Positions 7,607 through 16,901 of a stretch of 64,000 nucleotides of DNA are shown here, piece by piece. Position 1 is the first letter of the stretch. Each line of letters opens with the position of its first letter. The stretch comes from a beta proteobacterium AAP99. Lineage in GTDB: Bacteria; Pseudomonadota; Gammaproteobacteria; Burkholderiales; Burkholderiaceae_C. The notes under the pieces were generated by a model that had not been told where the DNA came from, did not search any database, and worked only from the letters and a program-made list of their open reading frames with translations. The position numbers were made by a program, and so were the translations under genes. The stretch is taken from positions 116,817 to 180,816 of the forward strand of contig LJIA01000017.1 in the NCBI GenBank assembly GCA_001295775.1, in the 5' to 3' direction.

Positions 7607-8950
7607 TCAGGCAGCCGGCAGCAGCAGGGTGGCTGTAAAGCCTTCACCCTTGCGGCTTTGTAACAGCAGCCGCCCCCCTTGCTGCTGTGCAATACGGTCC
7701 ACGATCGCAAGGCCAAGGCCCGCGCCGCTGGCGTTGGTGCGGGCGGCATCGCCGCGCTCGAAGGGGCGGGTCAGGCGGTCGAGGTCTTCCGGGTCCACGC
7801 CGGGGCCGTGGTCGCGAACTGCAAGACGCACCCAGCGCTTCTGCCCGGGCTTGAGCGTCTTGCCGGGCTTGTCCGGCTCCAGGCTCAAAAGAATCTCCAC
7901 ACTGGCCGTGCCCTCCTTGGGGCGGCCATAGCGCAGCGCGTTCTCGATGAGATTGGTGAGCGCGCGTTCGATCGCATTGAGATCTCCGCGCACGGCGGCA
8001 TCGGCGTGGGTGGGGCGGGCCACCACCTTGCCGCGAGGATCATTGGCATAGCGGTCGCCCAGCTTGAGCACCAGCGGCGCGAGCACGGTGTCCTGCTCGG
8101 TGCTCACGGTGGGGCGAGCGATGTCGATGAACTGGCCGACGATCGAGTCCATCTGCGCCAGATCGGTTTCAAAGCCGGAGCGTGCGTTGGCGTCCAGCCC
8201 GGCGAGTTCCAGTTCGAGTCGCATGCGCGTGATCGGCGTGCGCAGATCGTGCGAGATCCCCGCCAGCATCAGCTTGCGCTCTTCCTCCACCTTGGACAGC
8301 GCCGTGACCATGTCATTGAAGCTGCGGTTAACCAGCGCAATCTCGTTGGGGCCATCGACCGGCAGCGGCCGGGGCGTCTTGCCGATCGCCACCCGTTCGG
8401 CGGCGCGTGCCAGCTCGCGCAGCGGTCGCGTCACAAAGCTGGTAATCAGCACGGCGCCGACGATGGCCAGCAGCAGCGCACCGAAACCCCAGAAGATCCA
8501 GGCGAGACCGGGGTTGCGCTCCAGACGCTCACGTTCCAGGCGCAGCCAATATTGGTCGGTTTCGATCGTGAAGCTGATCCATACGCCGGGCAGGCCATTG
8601 ACGGTGCGTGCGAAGGTGGTCTGCGTGCCCAGCGAGCGAGTGACGTATTCGATGAAGCGCTGGGAGAGCAGATCGCCGCTGGGCGGCTCGATCTTGTCGG
8701 TGGGTTCCACCAGATAGACCTGCACGCGCTCGTTTTCCTGCAGCTCGGCCAGAAAGGCCTGACGGCCGATCGGGTCCGCGTAGACCAGCGCAAAGCGGGT
8801 GAGGTTGACGATCGCCACGACCTGCTGCGCCAGCTGACGGGCGCGCGGTTCCAGATCCAGCGTGCGGAAGCTCTGGCCGACCACCAGCAGGCTGGCCGCC
8901 AGCAGCGCCAGCAGCAGCAGCAGGGTGCGGGCAAAAAAGGACAGTCGCAT
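7607..8950 (-). CDS. envZ: EnvZ-like sensor histidine kinase
   Basis: 447 residues from the ATG at 8950, whose first residues lead straight into a membrane segment; an earlier start would overlap the regulator gene. Membrane segments at about 6-26 and 150-172 bracket a ~120-residue periplasmic sensor. A HAMP domain follows (F-V-T-R-P-L-R-E-L), then the H-box with phospho-accepting H234 in G-I-S-H-D-L-R-T-P, an N-box (N-L-I-E-N-A-L-R-Y-G), and G boxes (D-H-G-P-G-V; G-A-G-L-G-L-A-I-V). It partners the OmpR-type regulator encoded 43 bases upstream. The osmolarity role is inferred from the family. Confidence 0.9.
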   Translation of the reverse strand: MRLSFFARTLLLLLALLAASLLVVGQSFRTLDLEPRARQLAQQVVAIVNLTRFALVYADPIGRQAFLAELQENERVQVYLVEPTDKIEPPSGDLLSQRFIEYVTRSLGTQTTFARTVNGLPGVWISFTIETDQYWLRLERERLERNPGLAWIFWGFGALLLAIVGAVLITSFVTRPLRELARAAERVAIGKTPRPLPVDGPNEIALVNRSFNDMVTALSKVEEERKLMLAGISHDLRTPITRMRLELELAGLDANARSGFETDLAQMDSIVGQFIDIARPTVSTEQDTVLAPLVLKLGDRYANDPRGKVVARPTHADAAVRGDLNAIERALTNLIENALRYGRPKEGTASVEILLSLEPDKPGKTLKPGQKRWVRLAVRDHGPGVDPEDLDRLTRPFERGDAARTNASGAGLGLAIVDRIAQQQGGRLLLQSRKGEGFTATLLLPAA

Positions 8951-8993
8951 CAGGCGCGGCTGCTCTCTGGTCGGCTCGGGGGCTCGGTGTGGT

Positions 8994-9707
8994 TCAGGGC
9001 GTCGGGATGAAGACGTAACCCACACCCCAGACGGTCTGGATGTAGGCGGGCTTCGAGGGGTCGGTCTCGATCAGCTTGCGCAGGCGGGAGATCTGCACGT
9101 CGAGGCTGCGGTCAAAGGCCTGCAGTTCACGGCCGCGCGCCATTTCCATGAGCTTCTCGCGAGAGAGGGCCACGCGGGGGTGGCGCGCAAACACCTTGAG
9201 CACGGCAAATTCGCCGCTGGTGATCTCAATGGTTTCGCCGTCCTTGGTGAGCGTGCGGCGTGCCAGATCCAGCTTGAAGGGGCCGAACTCCACCGTCTCG
9301 TCGGCCTGCGACGGTGCACCGGGAATCTCGGGCTCCGGCGCGCGGCGCAGCACAGCCGCAATGCGTGCCATGAGTTCGCGCGGATTGAAGGGCTTGCCGA
9401 GATAGTCGTCCGCCCCCAGCTCGAGGCCGATGATGCGGTCCACGTCCTCGCCCTTGGCAGTGAGCATCACCACCGGTGTTTCGTCGCCGGACGAACGGAT
9501 GCGCTTCAGAATCGAGAGGCCGTCCTCGCCGGGCATCATGAGGTCAAGCACGTAGAGGTCGAAGCGCTCGCGCTGCGTCAGGCGCGTCATGCGGTTGCCG
9601 TCCTCGGCGACCATCACATCGAAGCCCTGTTCGCCCAGATAGCGGCGCAGCAGCTCGCGCAGCCGAACGTCGTCGTCCACCACCAGGATGCGCTTGGGTC
9701 GGGTCAC
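8994..9707 (-). CDS. ompR: OmpR-like response regulator
   Basis: 237 residues from GTG 9707, chosen because GGGAG lies 7 bases before it; an in-frame ATG at 9740 is possible but less well placed. The receiver domain has the acidic pocket V-V-D-D-D and phospho-acceptor D55 in V-L-D-L-M-M-P, with K-P-F near residue 105. The C-terminal winged helix carries the OmpR-type S-R-L-R-K-L-I-E and W-G-V-G-Y-V-F motifs. It is transcribed with the downstream histidine kinase. Confidence 0.93.
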   Translation of the reverse strand: MTRPKRILVVDDDVRLRELLRRYLGEQGFDVMVAEDGNRMTRLTQRERFDLYVLDLMMPGEDGLSILKRIRSSGDETPVVMLTAKGEDVDRIIGLELGADDYLGKPFNPRELMARIAAVLRRAPEPEIPGAPSQADETVEFGPFKLDLARRTLTKDGETIEITSGEFAVLKVFARHPRVALSREKLMEMARGRELQAFDRSLDVQISRLRKLIETDPSKPAYIQTVWGVGYVFIPTP

Positions 9708-10028
9708 GGAGCATCTCCCTCTGTTGTCTTGCGGCCGCACTTGCCGGCCAAAACCGGATGCTAGCGAACGCCGCGTTCAGCAGTGAACGAGCGTTCACCA
9801 CAGGGGAAACAGCGCGTTACAAAACCCGCAAGAGAGGCGGGCGACGAGGGTCATATGCTGCTTTGCGCTGAGCGTTATGGAAGTGCGTGCAGCAGCCATC
9901 GGGCTCGGCCGCGGGAATTCCCTCTCCCAGATTCAGCGGGTATTGGGCAATTCGCGTCTGACGCATGCGCTGTAATTCGCGCCGCAGAAGCGGTGCGAGG
10001 CTTTGCAGGTCTGGACAAGGGTGAAATT
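9708..10028. other. Divergent control region of ompR and a small exported-protein gene
   Basis: 321 bases between divergent genes. It contains two adjacent dyads (9766-9778 and 9783-9798, listed separately) close to the ompR start. The open frame from 9783 upstream of the GTG at 10029 encodes a low-complexity leader and is unlikely to be translated. Confidence 0.6.
9766..9798. promoter_or_regulatory. Paired GAACG...CGTTC dyads, probable operator
   Basis: GAACG-CCG-CGTTC (9766-9778) is followed by GTGAACGAGCGTTCAC (9783-9798), a 7-base dyad with a 2-base centre. The centres are about 18-19 bases apart, close to two helical turns. Two copies of the same half-site core in the ompR upstream region suggest a cooperative repressor or autoregulatory site. 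The binding protein is unknown; TetR-type palindromes look similar. Confidence 0.45.
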
Positions 10029-10376
10029 GTGAAACCGGCTGTGATTCTCTGTGTAGTGGCACTGGCGCTCGTCGAGCTGCCAGCGTTCGCACGCGAGCGC
10101 GCGCCGGAGCTCATGGCCCAGGGGCCCGTACCGCAGGCGATCAAGCCCGGGCAGCCCGCCAATGCTCGCGGAAATAGCCCGGAGGCCGTTCCCAAGAAAC
10201 CGGATCAGCCCGCGCCTGCACTTCCGTCGGCTGCGGAGCCCCGTGCCCCGGCCGCGACGGGGTCGGCGATCGGACCGCGCCGGCTGAGCGCCGAAGAGCG
10301 AGCCCAGCTGCGAGAGCAGATCCGTGACATGCGGCGCCGCTACGGCACCGATCACCCGAGCCAGTCGGGCAGCTGA
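10029..10376 (+). CDS. Small exported protein, Pro/Ala-rich
   Basis: 115 residues from GTG 10029, chosen because AAGGGTG lies just upstream and the first 22 residues then form a clean signal peptide ending L-P-A-F-A. The mature part is Pro/Ala/Gly-rich and probably unstructured. It ends in a charged helix (L-S-A-E-E-R-A-Q-L-R-E-Q-I-R-D-M) of the kind seen in small betaproteobacterial periplasmic proteins. No function is known. It lies 50 bases before tsaB and may share its transcript. Confidence 0.6.
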   Translation: MKPAVILCVVALALVELPAFARERAPELMAQGPVPQAIKPGQPANARGNSPEAVPKKPDQPAPALPSAAEPRAPAATGSAIGPRRLSAEERAQLREQIRDMRRRYGTDHPSQSGS

Positions 10377-10426
10377 TCCGAGCCGCCGCGCAGCCGTAGC
10401 CGCAGGCGCTTACTACACTTGCGGGC

Positions 10427-11131
10427 ATGAATGTGCTCGCCATCGCTTCCAGCACGGAGACGCTTTCCGTCGCCATTTCGGCCAACGGACAGGTGTTTGC
10501 GCGCGCAGACAATCAGAAGCGCAGGCACTCGGCCGTTTTGCTTGATCTGGTTGCCGAGGTACTTGCTGTCAGCGGCCTGAAGGCGGCGGACTTGTCTGTC
10601 TTGGCTGTCGACAGCGGGCCAGGTGCCTTCACAGGGGTGCGCACGGCGATTGCTGCGGTGCAGGGCCTCGCGCTGGCGTGGTCATTGCCGGTCGTGCCCG
10701 TGAACGCTTTTGCAGCCATGCAATCGGGTGCGTCGCCCGCATGGGGAACAGGCGCCGAAGGCAACGTGCTCTGCGTTCTCGATGCGCGCATGGCCGAGGT
10801 CTATTACGCGGTGATCGATTCGCGTGGCAAGCTCTTGAGTGAGCCGGCCGTCGGGCCGCCGCAGAGCTTGCGCAGCCATGAATCCGCAGATGTGATCGGC
10901 GTGTTTTCGAATCTGACTGGACCCTTGCTTGAGCTAGCGCGCCTGAGCCTGCCGAACATCTCGCGGTGGGAGCATGTCGAACCCTCGGCGGAGGGGGTGC
11001 TCCGCGCGCTGGCAGCCGACCCGCAGCGGCTTGCACGCGGCGTAGGGGCTCACGAAATCACGCCGAGCTACGTGCGCAACCACGTGGCGCTGACCATTGC
11101 ACAGCGTCAGGAGCTAGGGCATGCAGCCTGA
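10427..11131 (+). CDS. tsaB: tRNA threonylcarbamoyladenosine protein TsaB
   Basis: 234 residues, an ASKHA-fold TsaD paralogue. N-terminal A-I-A-S-S-T-E-T-L-S-V and V-D-S-G-P-G-A-F-T-G-V-R-T are the family signatures. TsaB, TsaD and TsaE together transfer the threonylcarbamoyl group to A37 of ANN-decoding tRNAs. TsaB is the scaffold partner and lacks the full metal site. The gene overlaps rimI by 11 bases, a common tsaB-rimI arrangement. Confidence 0.93.
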   Translation: MNVLAIASSTETLSVAISANGQVFARADNQKRRHSAVLLDLVAEVLAVSGLKAADLSVLAVDSGPGAFTGVRTAIAAVQGLALAWSLPVVPVNAFAAMQSGASPAWGTGAEGNVLCVLDARMAEVYYAVIDSRGKLLSEPAVGPPQSLRSHESADVIGVFSNLTGPLLELARLSLPNISRWEHVEPSAEGVLRALAADPQRLARGVGAHEITPSYVRNHVALTIAQRQELGHAA

Positions 11132-11618
11132 TGACTGTGCCGCTGCTGCCACAGCCGAGCGCTTCTCACTTGTGCAGATGTCACTGGCCGTACTGGACGA
11201 TGTGGTTCGGATCGAGAACCACACCTACCCCTTTCCCTGGAGCCGCCAGAACTTCATCGACTCCATGGCGGCGGGGTACGTCTGCAGCCTGTTGAGATCT
11301 GATGAGTTGCTTGCGGGTTATGTCGTGCTCATGAACGCCGTCGATGACTTGCACATTCTGAACATCACCGTGGAGGCGAGTCAGCGTGGGCGCGGGCTCT
11401 CAAAGCGACTCTTGAGTCATGCCGAGTCCGTCGCCCGCGATGCCGGCTGCACCGCGCTGCTGCTGGAAGTACGTCCCAGCAATGCGCATGCGCGGAGCGT
11501 TTATGAGCACTTGGGTTTTGTTCGGATTGGTGTTCGGCGCGACTACTACCCGGCGGAGCGCGGACGGGAAGACGCGGTGGTCATGCGCAAATCGCTGGAT
11601 CGGGAGCAGGGCGCATGA
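11121..11618 (+). CDS. rimI: Ribosomal-protein-alanine N-acetyltransferase RimI
   Basis: 165 residues of GNAT fold. Motif A, for acetyl-CoA binding, reads around Q-R-G-R-G-L-S-K-R-L-L (residues ~92-102). The late E-V-R-P-S-N-A-H-A-R-S-V-Y-E-H-L-G-F segment is diagnostic of RimI, which acetylates the N-terminal alanine of ribosomal protein S18. It overlaps tsaB upstream and shares an ATGA junction with the DNA glycosylase gene downstream. Confidence 0.9.
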   Translation: MQPDDCAAAATAERFSLVQMSLAVLDDVVRIENHTYPFPWSRQNFIDSMAAGYVCSLLRSDELLAGYVVLMNAVDDLHILNITVEASQRGRGLSKRLLSHAESVARDAGCTALLLEVRPSNAHARSVYEHLGFVRIGVRRDYYPAERGREDAVVMRKSLDREQGA

Positions 11619-12394
11619 ATTCACGCCAGGCACAGATTCTTCAGGCGCTCGAGATCCCGGTATGGCAACTGCGTTCGACGCGAGCCGGCGCGGGGGTGGA
11701 GTCGGCAGCGGGTGAAGCCGCCGAGGCTGCACAAAATGCCGAGATCGCTGCCGCAGCGGCTTCTGAGGTGCAGCAGCCTGCGCACGCGCAGATATCTCGC
11801 GGCGCTTGGACTGAATCGATCGACCTCGCGCGCCTCGATTGGGACGCTCTCCAGTCCGCGGTCTCTGCATGCACGCGCTGCGGCCTGTGCAAGTCGCGCC
11901 GGCAGACCGTGTTTGCGGCAGGTCGACCGGGCGCGCGCTGGATGGTGGTTGGCGAGGCGCCTGGTGCCGAAGAGGATCAGCAAGGCGAACCCTTTGTTGG
12001 TCAGGCGGGCAAGCTGCTGGACAACATGCTGCGTTCAGTCGGCGCAAGCCGCGAGCGCAATGTGCTGATTGCCAACGTGCTCAAGTGTCGCCCTCCTGGA
12101 AACCGCAATCCGGAGCCGGCGGAGGTCGCCGCATGCGCGCCTTATCTGATGCGACAGATCGAGTTGGCCCAGCCGGAGTTTTTGCTGTTGCTGGGCAAGT
12201 TCGCAGCGTCCAGTCTGCTGCATACGGAAGGCAGCATTGCGTCTTTGCGAGGGCGCATTCACCGCGTGGACGTCGCCGGCCGCAGCATCCCTGCGGTGGT
12301 GTCCTACCACCCGGCCTATCTGCTTCGCCAACCCGAAGAGAAGGCGAAGGCCTGGGCCGATCTGAAGCTCGCCGTACGCACGATGCAGCCCTGA
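11615..12394 (+). CDS. Family 4 uracil-DNA glycosylase
   Basis: 259 residues. After an Ala-rich ~75-residue N-terminal extension comes the family 4 core: iron-sulphur cysteines in C-T-R-C-G-L-C, the catalytic G-E-A-P-G-A-E-E-D-Q-Q-G motif, V-G-Q-A-G-K-L-L-D, further cysteines in L-K-C-R-P-P and V-A-A-C, and the late H-P-A-Y-L-L motif. It removes uracil from DNA to start base-excision repair. The start overlaps the rimI stop by 4 bases. The extension may be disordered and is common in proteobacterial members. Confidence 0.92.
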   Translation: MNSRQAQILQALEIPVWQLRSTRAGAGVESAAGEAAEAAQNAEIAAAAASEVQQPAHAQISRGAWTESIDLARLDWDALQSAVSACTRCGLCKSRRQTVFAAGRPGARWMVVGEAPGAEEDQQGEPFVGQAGKLLDNMLRSVGASRERNVLIANVLKCRPPGNRNPEPAEVAACAPYLMRQIELAQPEFLLLLGKFAASSLLHTEGSIASLRGRIHRVDVAGRSIPAVVSYHPAYLLRQPEEKAKAWADLKLAVRTMQP

Positions 12395-14977
12395 TCAGGA
12401 GGCGAGTGCCTCGAGCAGGGCTTTCTCGAGCTGGATCTGCTGCTTTGGGTCCGACATGATCGGTCCGTCGATCAAGAACGTGTCTTCGACACGCTCGCCC
12501 AGCGTCGCGATCTTTGCCATGCGCACGTTGGCGCGGTACTGGGACAGCAGGTAGGTGACCGTATAGAGCAGACCGTTGCGGTCCGCCGCGGTGAGGGACA
12601 GGGTGCCGACGGAACCCTTCTCATCTGGCCGCAGGTCGACGATGGGCGGGATCGGAAACACCCGTGATTTTCTCGACAGGCGACCCAGAACTGGCGGAGC
12701 AAGCGGGGGCCGCTGTGCAAGCCGTGCGGCAAGCTCGTGTTCAAGCAGGGAGATGATGTCCCTGTAGTGCTCCGCGCGCGACTCGTCATGCACGACGAAG
12801 GTGTCCAATGCATGGCCGGAGCGGGTTGTGTGCACCCGGGCATCGAGAATGCTGAAACCGGTCTCGTTGAAGAAGCCGCAGGTACGTGCAAACAGGTCGG
12901 GCTGGTCGGGCACATAGATCATGACCTGCAGGCCCACACCCCCCGGTGCGATACGAGCACGCACGACGCCGTCCGGGTGGTCTTCCTTGCCCAGCAACAT
13001 GCGCGTCATCCAGGCGATGTCCGCAGGTTCGTTGCGGGCGAAGAAGGCAACATCGAGCCGCTTCCACAGGCTGTCCTCGGCGCCCTCGGGCAGGGTGTGC
13101 AAGCGCAGCAGCCGTTGTGCCTCGGCACGTCGCGCAGCCAGCTCGGTCTGGGTGTCGATCCGCTTGCCACCGAGCTGACGCAGGCTCGCGCGATAGAGGT
13201 CTTCCAGCAGCTTGCCTTTCCAGCTGTTCCAAACTTTCGGGCTGGTGCCGCGAATGTCAGCGACAGTGAGTAGGTAGAGCGCCGTAAGTCGGCGCTCGTC
13301 CTTCACGAGCCGCGTGAACTCACCCACCACCTGGGGGTCAGTGATGTCCATCTTCTGCGCAGTCTTGCTCATCGTCAGATGGTGTTCGACAAGAAACACA
13401 ACCAGTCGCGTGTCTTCGCGCGACTGGCCGTGATCTCGACAGAATCGGCGCGCATCAGCCATGCCAAGCACGGAGTGATCGCCCCCGCGTCCCTTGGCGA
13501 TGTCATGGAAGAGGGCGGCGATGTAGAGCAGCCAGGGGCGCTCGAACGAGGCCATCAACTGGCTGCAGAATGGGTACTCGTGCGCATGCTCCGGGATGGC
13601 GAACCGGCGCACATTGCGCAGCACGGTGAGGATGTGCTGATCCACGGTGTAGATGTGGAAGAGGTCGTGCTGCATCTGGCCCACGATTCGGCGAAACACC
13701 GGCAAGTAGCGTCCGAGGACACCGGTTGCATTCAGGCGCCGAAAGATGTGTGTCACGCCGTCATCGAGACGCAGCAGCGCCATGAAGCGCGCGCGATTCT
13801 CCGGGTCACGCCTGAACTTGGCGTCTATGAGCTTGCGTGAGGACTCGAGGGCAGACAAGAGGCCCGCAGAGAAGTCCTTGGCCTCAGGGTGGCGCGCCAG
13901 CTCGTGGAAAACATCCAGGATCGCGCCCGGTCTTCGCTGGAAAACATCGGGGCTGACGAGATCTAGCAGGCCGTCACGGATGAGGAATTCGCTGCTGATC
14001 ACGACCGGCTGCGCCGATGGTGCAGCGATGATGCGGAGCTCAAGGTTCTGCAAGGCAACCTTGCTGAGCTGCGTGACGGCGCGCGCGGCCCAGTAGTAGG
14101 CCTGCATCAGGAACTCGCTGACGCGGCGATGGCCGTCCGTCTTGAAACCGAAATACTGCGCCAACTGCGTCTGCAGATCGAACACGAGTCGATCTTCGCG
14201 TCGGTTTGCAATGTCGTGCAGTGCCAGCCGGACCCGCTTGAGGAAACGCTCATTGCGCTGCAGCCGACCCGCTTCCTGGCTGGTGATCACCCCTGCGCGT
14301 GCCAGGTCCGAGAACGAATCGCCGAGGCCTGCAGCTCGCGAGATCCAGAGGATGACCTGAAGATCACGAAGGCCACCTGGTCCCTCCTTCACGTTGGGCT
14401 CGAGCGCGTAGGGAGTATCTTCAAACTTGAGATGCCGCTGCCGCATTTCAAGCAGCTTGGCACGCATGAACCCGATGCGGTCGAGCTCCTTGTGCACAGC
14501 GGCATTCATGCGCAGGCACAACGCCGCATTGCCTGCCAGCCGACGAGACTCCAGCAGGGCGGTCTGGACCGAGATATCTGCCCTTGCTTCCGTAAGACAC
14601 TCTTCGATCGTCCGCACGGAGTGGCCGATCTCCATGCCGATGTCCCACAGCGCGCCGACAAACCGCTCGACCGCTTCGGCCATCCTCGAGTCTGCATCGC
14701 GGGGCAGCAGGACGAGAAGATCGATGTCCGAATGCGGGAAGAGCTCAGCCCGTCCATAACCACCCACCGCGATCAGGGCAAGGGTCTTCGGCATGTCCAA
14801 GTCCGCCCAAAGCGAGCGAATCATGTCGTCGGCCAGACGCGCGGTCGCCGCCAGGATCGGCTGCGGGTTGCCCGTGGGCTTGCGTCCAGCGAGCAGTGCC
14901 CGCTTTCCCGCGTTCCACGCCTCGCGCCGGCTGGTTGTGCGCCCTGGGGAGTGCTCCGCAGCCACGGCCGCGTTCAA
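12395..14977 (-). CDS. glnD: PII uridylyltransferase / uridylyl-removing enzyme GlnD
   Basis: About 860 residues. The nucleotidyltransferase site is G-G-Y-G-R-A-E-L with D-I-D near residue 85, an HD hydrolase domain follows (A-A-L-F-H-D-I-A-K-G-R-G-G-D-H), and two ACT glutamine-sensing domains close the protein. It uridylylates PII when glutamine is low and reverses this when glutamine is high, setting nitrogen assimilation. The start is uncertain: a TTG overlaps the map stop (TTGA), with GTG at 14965 as alternative. No good ribosome-binding site is seen, so translational coupling to map is likely. Confidence 0.93.
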   Translation of the reverse strand: MNAAVAAEHSPGRTTSRREAWNAGKRALLAGRKPTGNPQPILAATARLADDMIRSLWADLDMPKTLALIAVGGYGRAELFPHSDIDLLVLLPRDADSRMAEAVERFVGALWDIGMEIGHSVRTIEECLTEARADISVQTALLESRRLAGNAALCLRMNAAVHKELDRIGFMRAKLLEMRQRHLKFEDTPYALEPNVKEGPGGLRDLQVILWISRAAGLGDSFSDLARAGVITSQEAGRLQRNERFLKRVRLALHDIANRREDRLVFDLQTQLAQYFGFKTDGHRRVSEFLMQAYYWAARAVTQLSKVALQNLELRIIAAPSAQPVVISSEFLIRDGLLDLVSPDVFQRRPGAILDVFHELARHPEAKDFSAGLLSALESSRKLIDAKFRRDPENRARFMALLRLDDGVTHIFRRLNATGVLGRYLPVFRRIVGQMQHDLFHIYTVDQHILTVLRNVRRFAIPEHAHEYPFCSQLMASFERPWLLYIAALFHDIAKGRGGDHSVLGMADARRFCRDHGQSREDTRLVVFLVEHHLTMSKTAQKMDITDPQVVGEFTRLVKDERRLTALYLLTVADIRGTSPKVWNSWKGKLLEDLYRASLRQLGGKRIDTQTELAARRAEAQRLLRLHTLPEGAEDSLWKRLDVAFFARNEPADIAWMTRMLLGKEDHPDGVVRARIAPGGVGLQVMIYVPDQPDLFARTCGFFNETGFSILDARVHTTRSGHALDTFVVHDESRAEHYRDIISLLEHELAARLAQRPPLAPPVLGRLSRKSRVFPIPPIVDLRPDEKGSVGTLSLTAADRNGLLYTVTYLLSQYRANVRMAKIATLGERVEDTFLIDGPIMSDPKQQIQLEKALLEALAS

Positions 14978-15789
14978 GCCGCGAGGCGACTGCTGATGAA
15001 GGCCGGGGGCGCGGGCGAGCCGACCGACTGGGTGAGTATCTCGTAGCCGGTGTCGGTCACAAGCACCGTGTGTTCCCACTGCGCGGATAGCGAATGATCC
15101 TTGGTCACGATGGTCCAGCCGTCCGGCAGTTCCTTCACTTCACGACGGCCTGCGTTGATCATCGGCTCAATCGTGAAGATCATGCCGGGGCGGATCAATT
15201 CTCCGGTGCCGGGGCGCCCGTAGTGCAGTATCTGCGGGTCTTCGTGAAACTTCTGTCCAACCCCATGGCCGCAGAACTCGCGAACAATTGAGTAACCGTG
15301 CTTCTCCGCGTGGGTCTGGATGGCGAATCCGATGTCGCCCAACCGGTTGCCCGGCTGGACCTGCGCGATACCCATCCACATGCAGTCGTAGGTGACTTCA
15401 CACAGCCGACGCGCGGCTACTGACGCGTTGCCCACGATGAACATTCGACTGTTGTCGCCGTGGTAGCCGTCCTTGATGACGGTGATGTCGATATTGATGA
15501 TGTCGCCGTTCTTCAGCACCTTGTCGCCAGGAATGCCATGGCATACGACGTGGTTGACGGAAGTGCAAATCGAGCCCGTAAACGCCGGGTAGCCAGGTGG
15601 CTGATAGCCGAGCGTCGCTGGCACCGTGCCTTGAACATTCACCATGAAGTCGTGGCACAGCCGATCGAGTTCCTTCGTGCTCGTTCCCGCCTGAACGTGT
15701 GGCGTGACGAAGTCCAGCGCCTCCGATGCAAGCCGGCCGGCGACGCGCATCTTCTCGATCTGCTCAGGGGTCTTGATCACGATGGCCAT
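14974..15789 (-). CDS. map: Type I methionine aminopeptidase
   Basis: 271 residues from the ATG at 15789, the usual M-A-I-V-I-K-T-P-E-Q-I start. The pita-bread fold is recognisable, with metal ligands in N-I-D-I-T-V and D-G-Y-H-G-D-N-S, the catalytic G-H-G-V-G region, and the late F-T-I-E-P-M and W-T-I-V-T-K-D motifs. It removes the initiator methionine from nascent proteins. It is divergent from rpsB, the standard betaproteobacterial arrangement, and followed by glnD with overlapping codons. Confidence 0.95.
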   Translation of the reverse strand: MAIVIKTPEQIEKMRVAGRLASEALDFVTPHVQAGTSTKELDRLCHDFMVNVQGTVPATLGYQPPGYPAFTGSICTSVNHVVCHGIPGDKVLKNGDIINIDITVIKDGYHGDNSRMFIVGNASVAARRLCEVTYDCMWMGIAQVQPGNRLGDIGFAIQTHAEKHGYSIVREFCGHGVGQKFHEDPQILHYGRPGTGELIRPGMIFTIEPMINAGRREVKELPDGWTIVTKDHSLSAQWEHTVLVTDTGYEILTQSVGSPAPPAFISSRLAA

Positions 15790-16016
15790 GGGGGCGCGCG
15801 CCTTGATTAGCGGTAAGTCTTTGAATTTGTTATAGTAATGGATTGCCACGCGTGCTTCCTCAAGTGAAGACTCACAAAGCCGCGGGGTCGGATCCCGGAT
15901 TCCGGGCCGATCAGAGGCAAATCGCGTGACCCGGGTGCGATGGGTCCGGCGCCAGGTTCAGACCTCGCCGGGTGTCGCCCGGGCCATCAGACCCAACCCA
16001 CCGCAAGGAAATTGTC
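15790..16016. promoter_or_regulatory. Divergent map / rpsB control region
   Basis: 227 bases. An A/T-rich block at about 15803-15840 (containing TTGATT and TATAGT) stands out in the G+C-rich context and probably holds the divergent promoters, although the spacing between these two is too long for one sigma-70 site. The rest is a G+C-rich rpsB leader that could fold for S2 autoregulation. No leader family is recognised. Confidence 0.35.
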
Positions 16017-16763
16017 ATGTCCGTGACCATGCGTCAAATGCTGGAAGCCGGTGTCCATTTCGGCCACCAAACCCGCTTCTGGAACCCCAAGATGGCCCCC
16101 TTCATCTTCGGCCATCGCAACAAGATTCACATCATCAACCTTGAGAAGACGCTCCCGATGTACGAGGACGCGCTCAAGTTCGTGCGCCGTCTTTCCGCCA
16201 ATCGCGGCACCATCATGATGGTCGGCACGAAGCGCCAGGCCAAGGAGATCGTCGCGGAAGAAGCGCAGCGCGCCGGTGTGCCCTTCGTCGACAGCCGCTG
16301 GCTCGGCGGCACCCTGACGAACTTCAAGACCGTGAAGGGTTCGATCAAGCGCCTGAAGGACATGGAAGCGCTCGCCGCTGACGGTGGACTGGAGCGCATG
16401 AGCAAGAAGGAAGCACTCCTGTTCGCACGCGAACTCGAAAAGCTGAACAAGTCCATCGGCGGCATCAAGGATATGACCTCGTTGCCGGACGCTCTCTTCG
16501 TCATGGACGTTGGGTTCCACAAGATCGCTGTGGCCGAAGCCGTTGCGCTCGGCATTCCTGTGGTCGCGGTGGTTGACACCAACCATTCGCCCGAAGGCAT
16601 CGACTACATCATCCCGGGCAACGACGACTCGTCCAAGGCGATCCGTCTGTACGCCCGCGGCATCGCTGATGCGATCCTCGAGGGCCGTGCTCAGTCCGTG
16701 CAATCGGTTGTCGAAGCAGCCGAAGGCGCGAGCGACGAGTTCGTCGAGGTCGAAGAGGCCTGA
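16017..16763 (+). CDS. rpsB: 30S ribosomal protein S2
   Basis: 248 residues from ATG 16017, with AAGGAAA as ribosome-binding site. The S2 signature [16 protein letters not shown] opens the protein. S2 is assembled late onto the head of the 30S subunit and is needed for S1 binding. It is followed by tsf in the conserved translation operon, with an attenuator-like hairpin in between. Confidence 0.97.
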   Translation: MSVTMRQMLEAGVHFGHQTRFWNPKMAPFIFGHRNKIHIINLEKTLPMYEDALKFVRRLSANRGTIMMVGTKRQAKEIVAEEAQRAGVPFVDSRWLGGTLTNFKTVKGSIKRLKDMEALAADGGLERMSKKEALLFARELEKLNKSIGGIKDMTSLPDALFVMDVGFHKIAVAEAVALGIPVVAVVDTNHSPEGIDYIIPGNDDSSKAIRLYARGIADAILEGRAQSVQSVVEAAEGASDEFVEVEEA

Positions 16764-16819
16764 TCCCGGTCCATGTCGGGACGCCCCAGGTTGAGCTCAA
16801 TGCGCTCAACCGCAAATTC

Positions 16820-16844
16820 AGAAGGGGGCCTAGCGCCCCTTTCT
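16820..16844 (+). terminator. Attenuator-like hairpin between rpsB and tsf
   Basis: AGAAGGGG and CCCCTTTCT pair across a short GCCTAGCG loop with one mismatch or bulge, and the tail is weakly T-rich. Partial termination here would make more S2 than EF-Ts message. Strength is uncertain because there is no long T-run. Confidence 0.45.
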
Positions 16845-16901
16845 GCTGCCTGAAGAATCGGCAGCATATTCAGAACAGACTTTGAGATTCAGGAGTACGA
16901 G

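Noticed and set aside
7679..9010. 443-codon plus-strand frame over the sensor kinase
   Set aside because: Low-complexity Gly/His/Ala translation opposite a clear histidine kinase.
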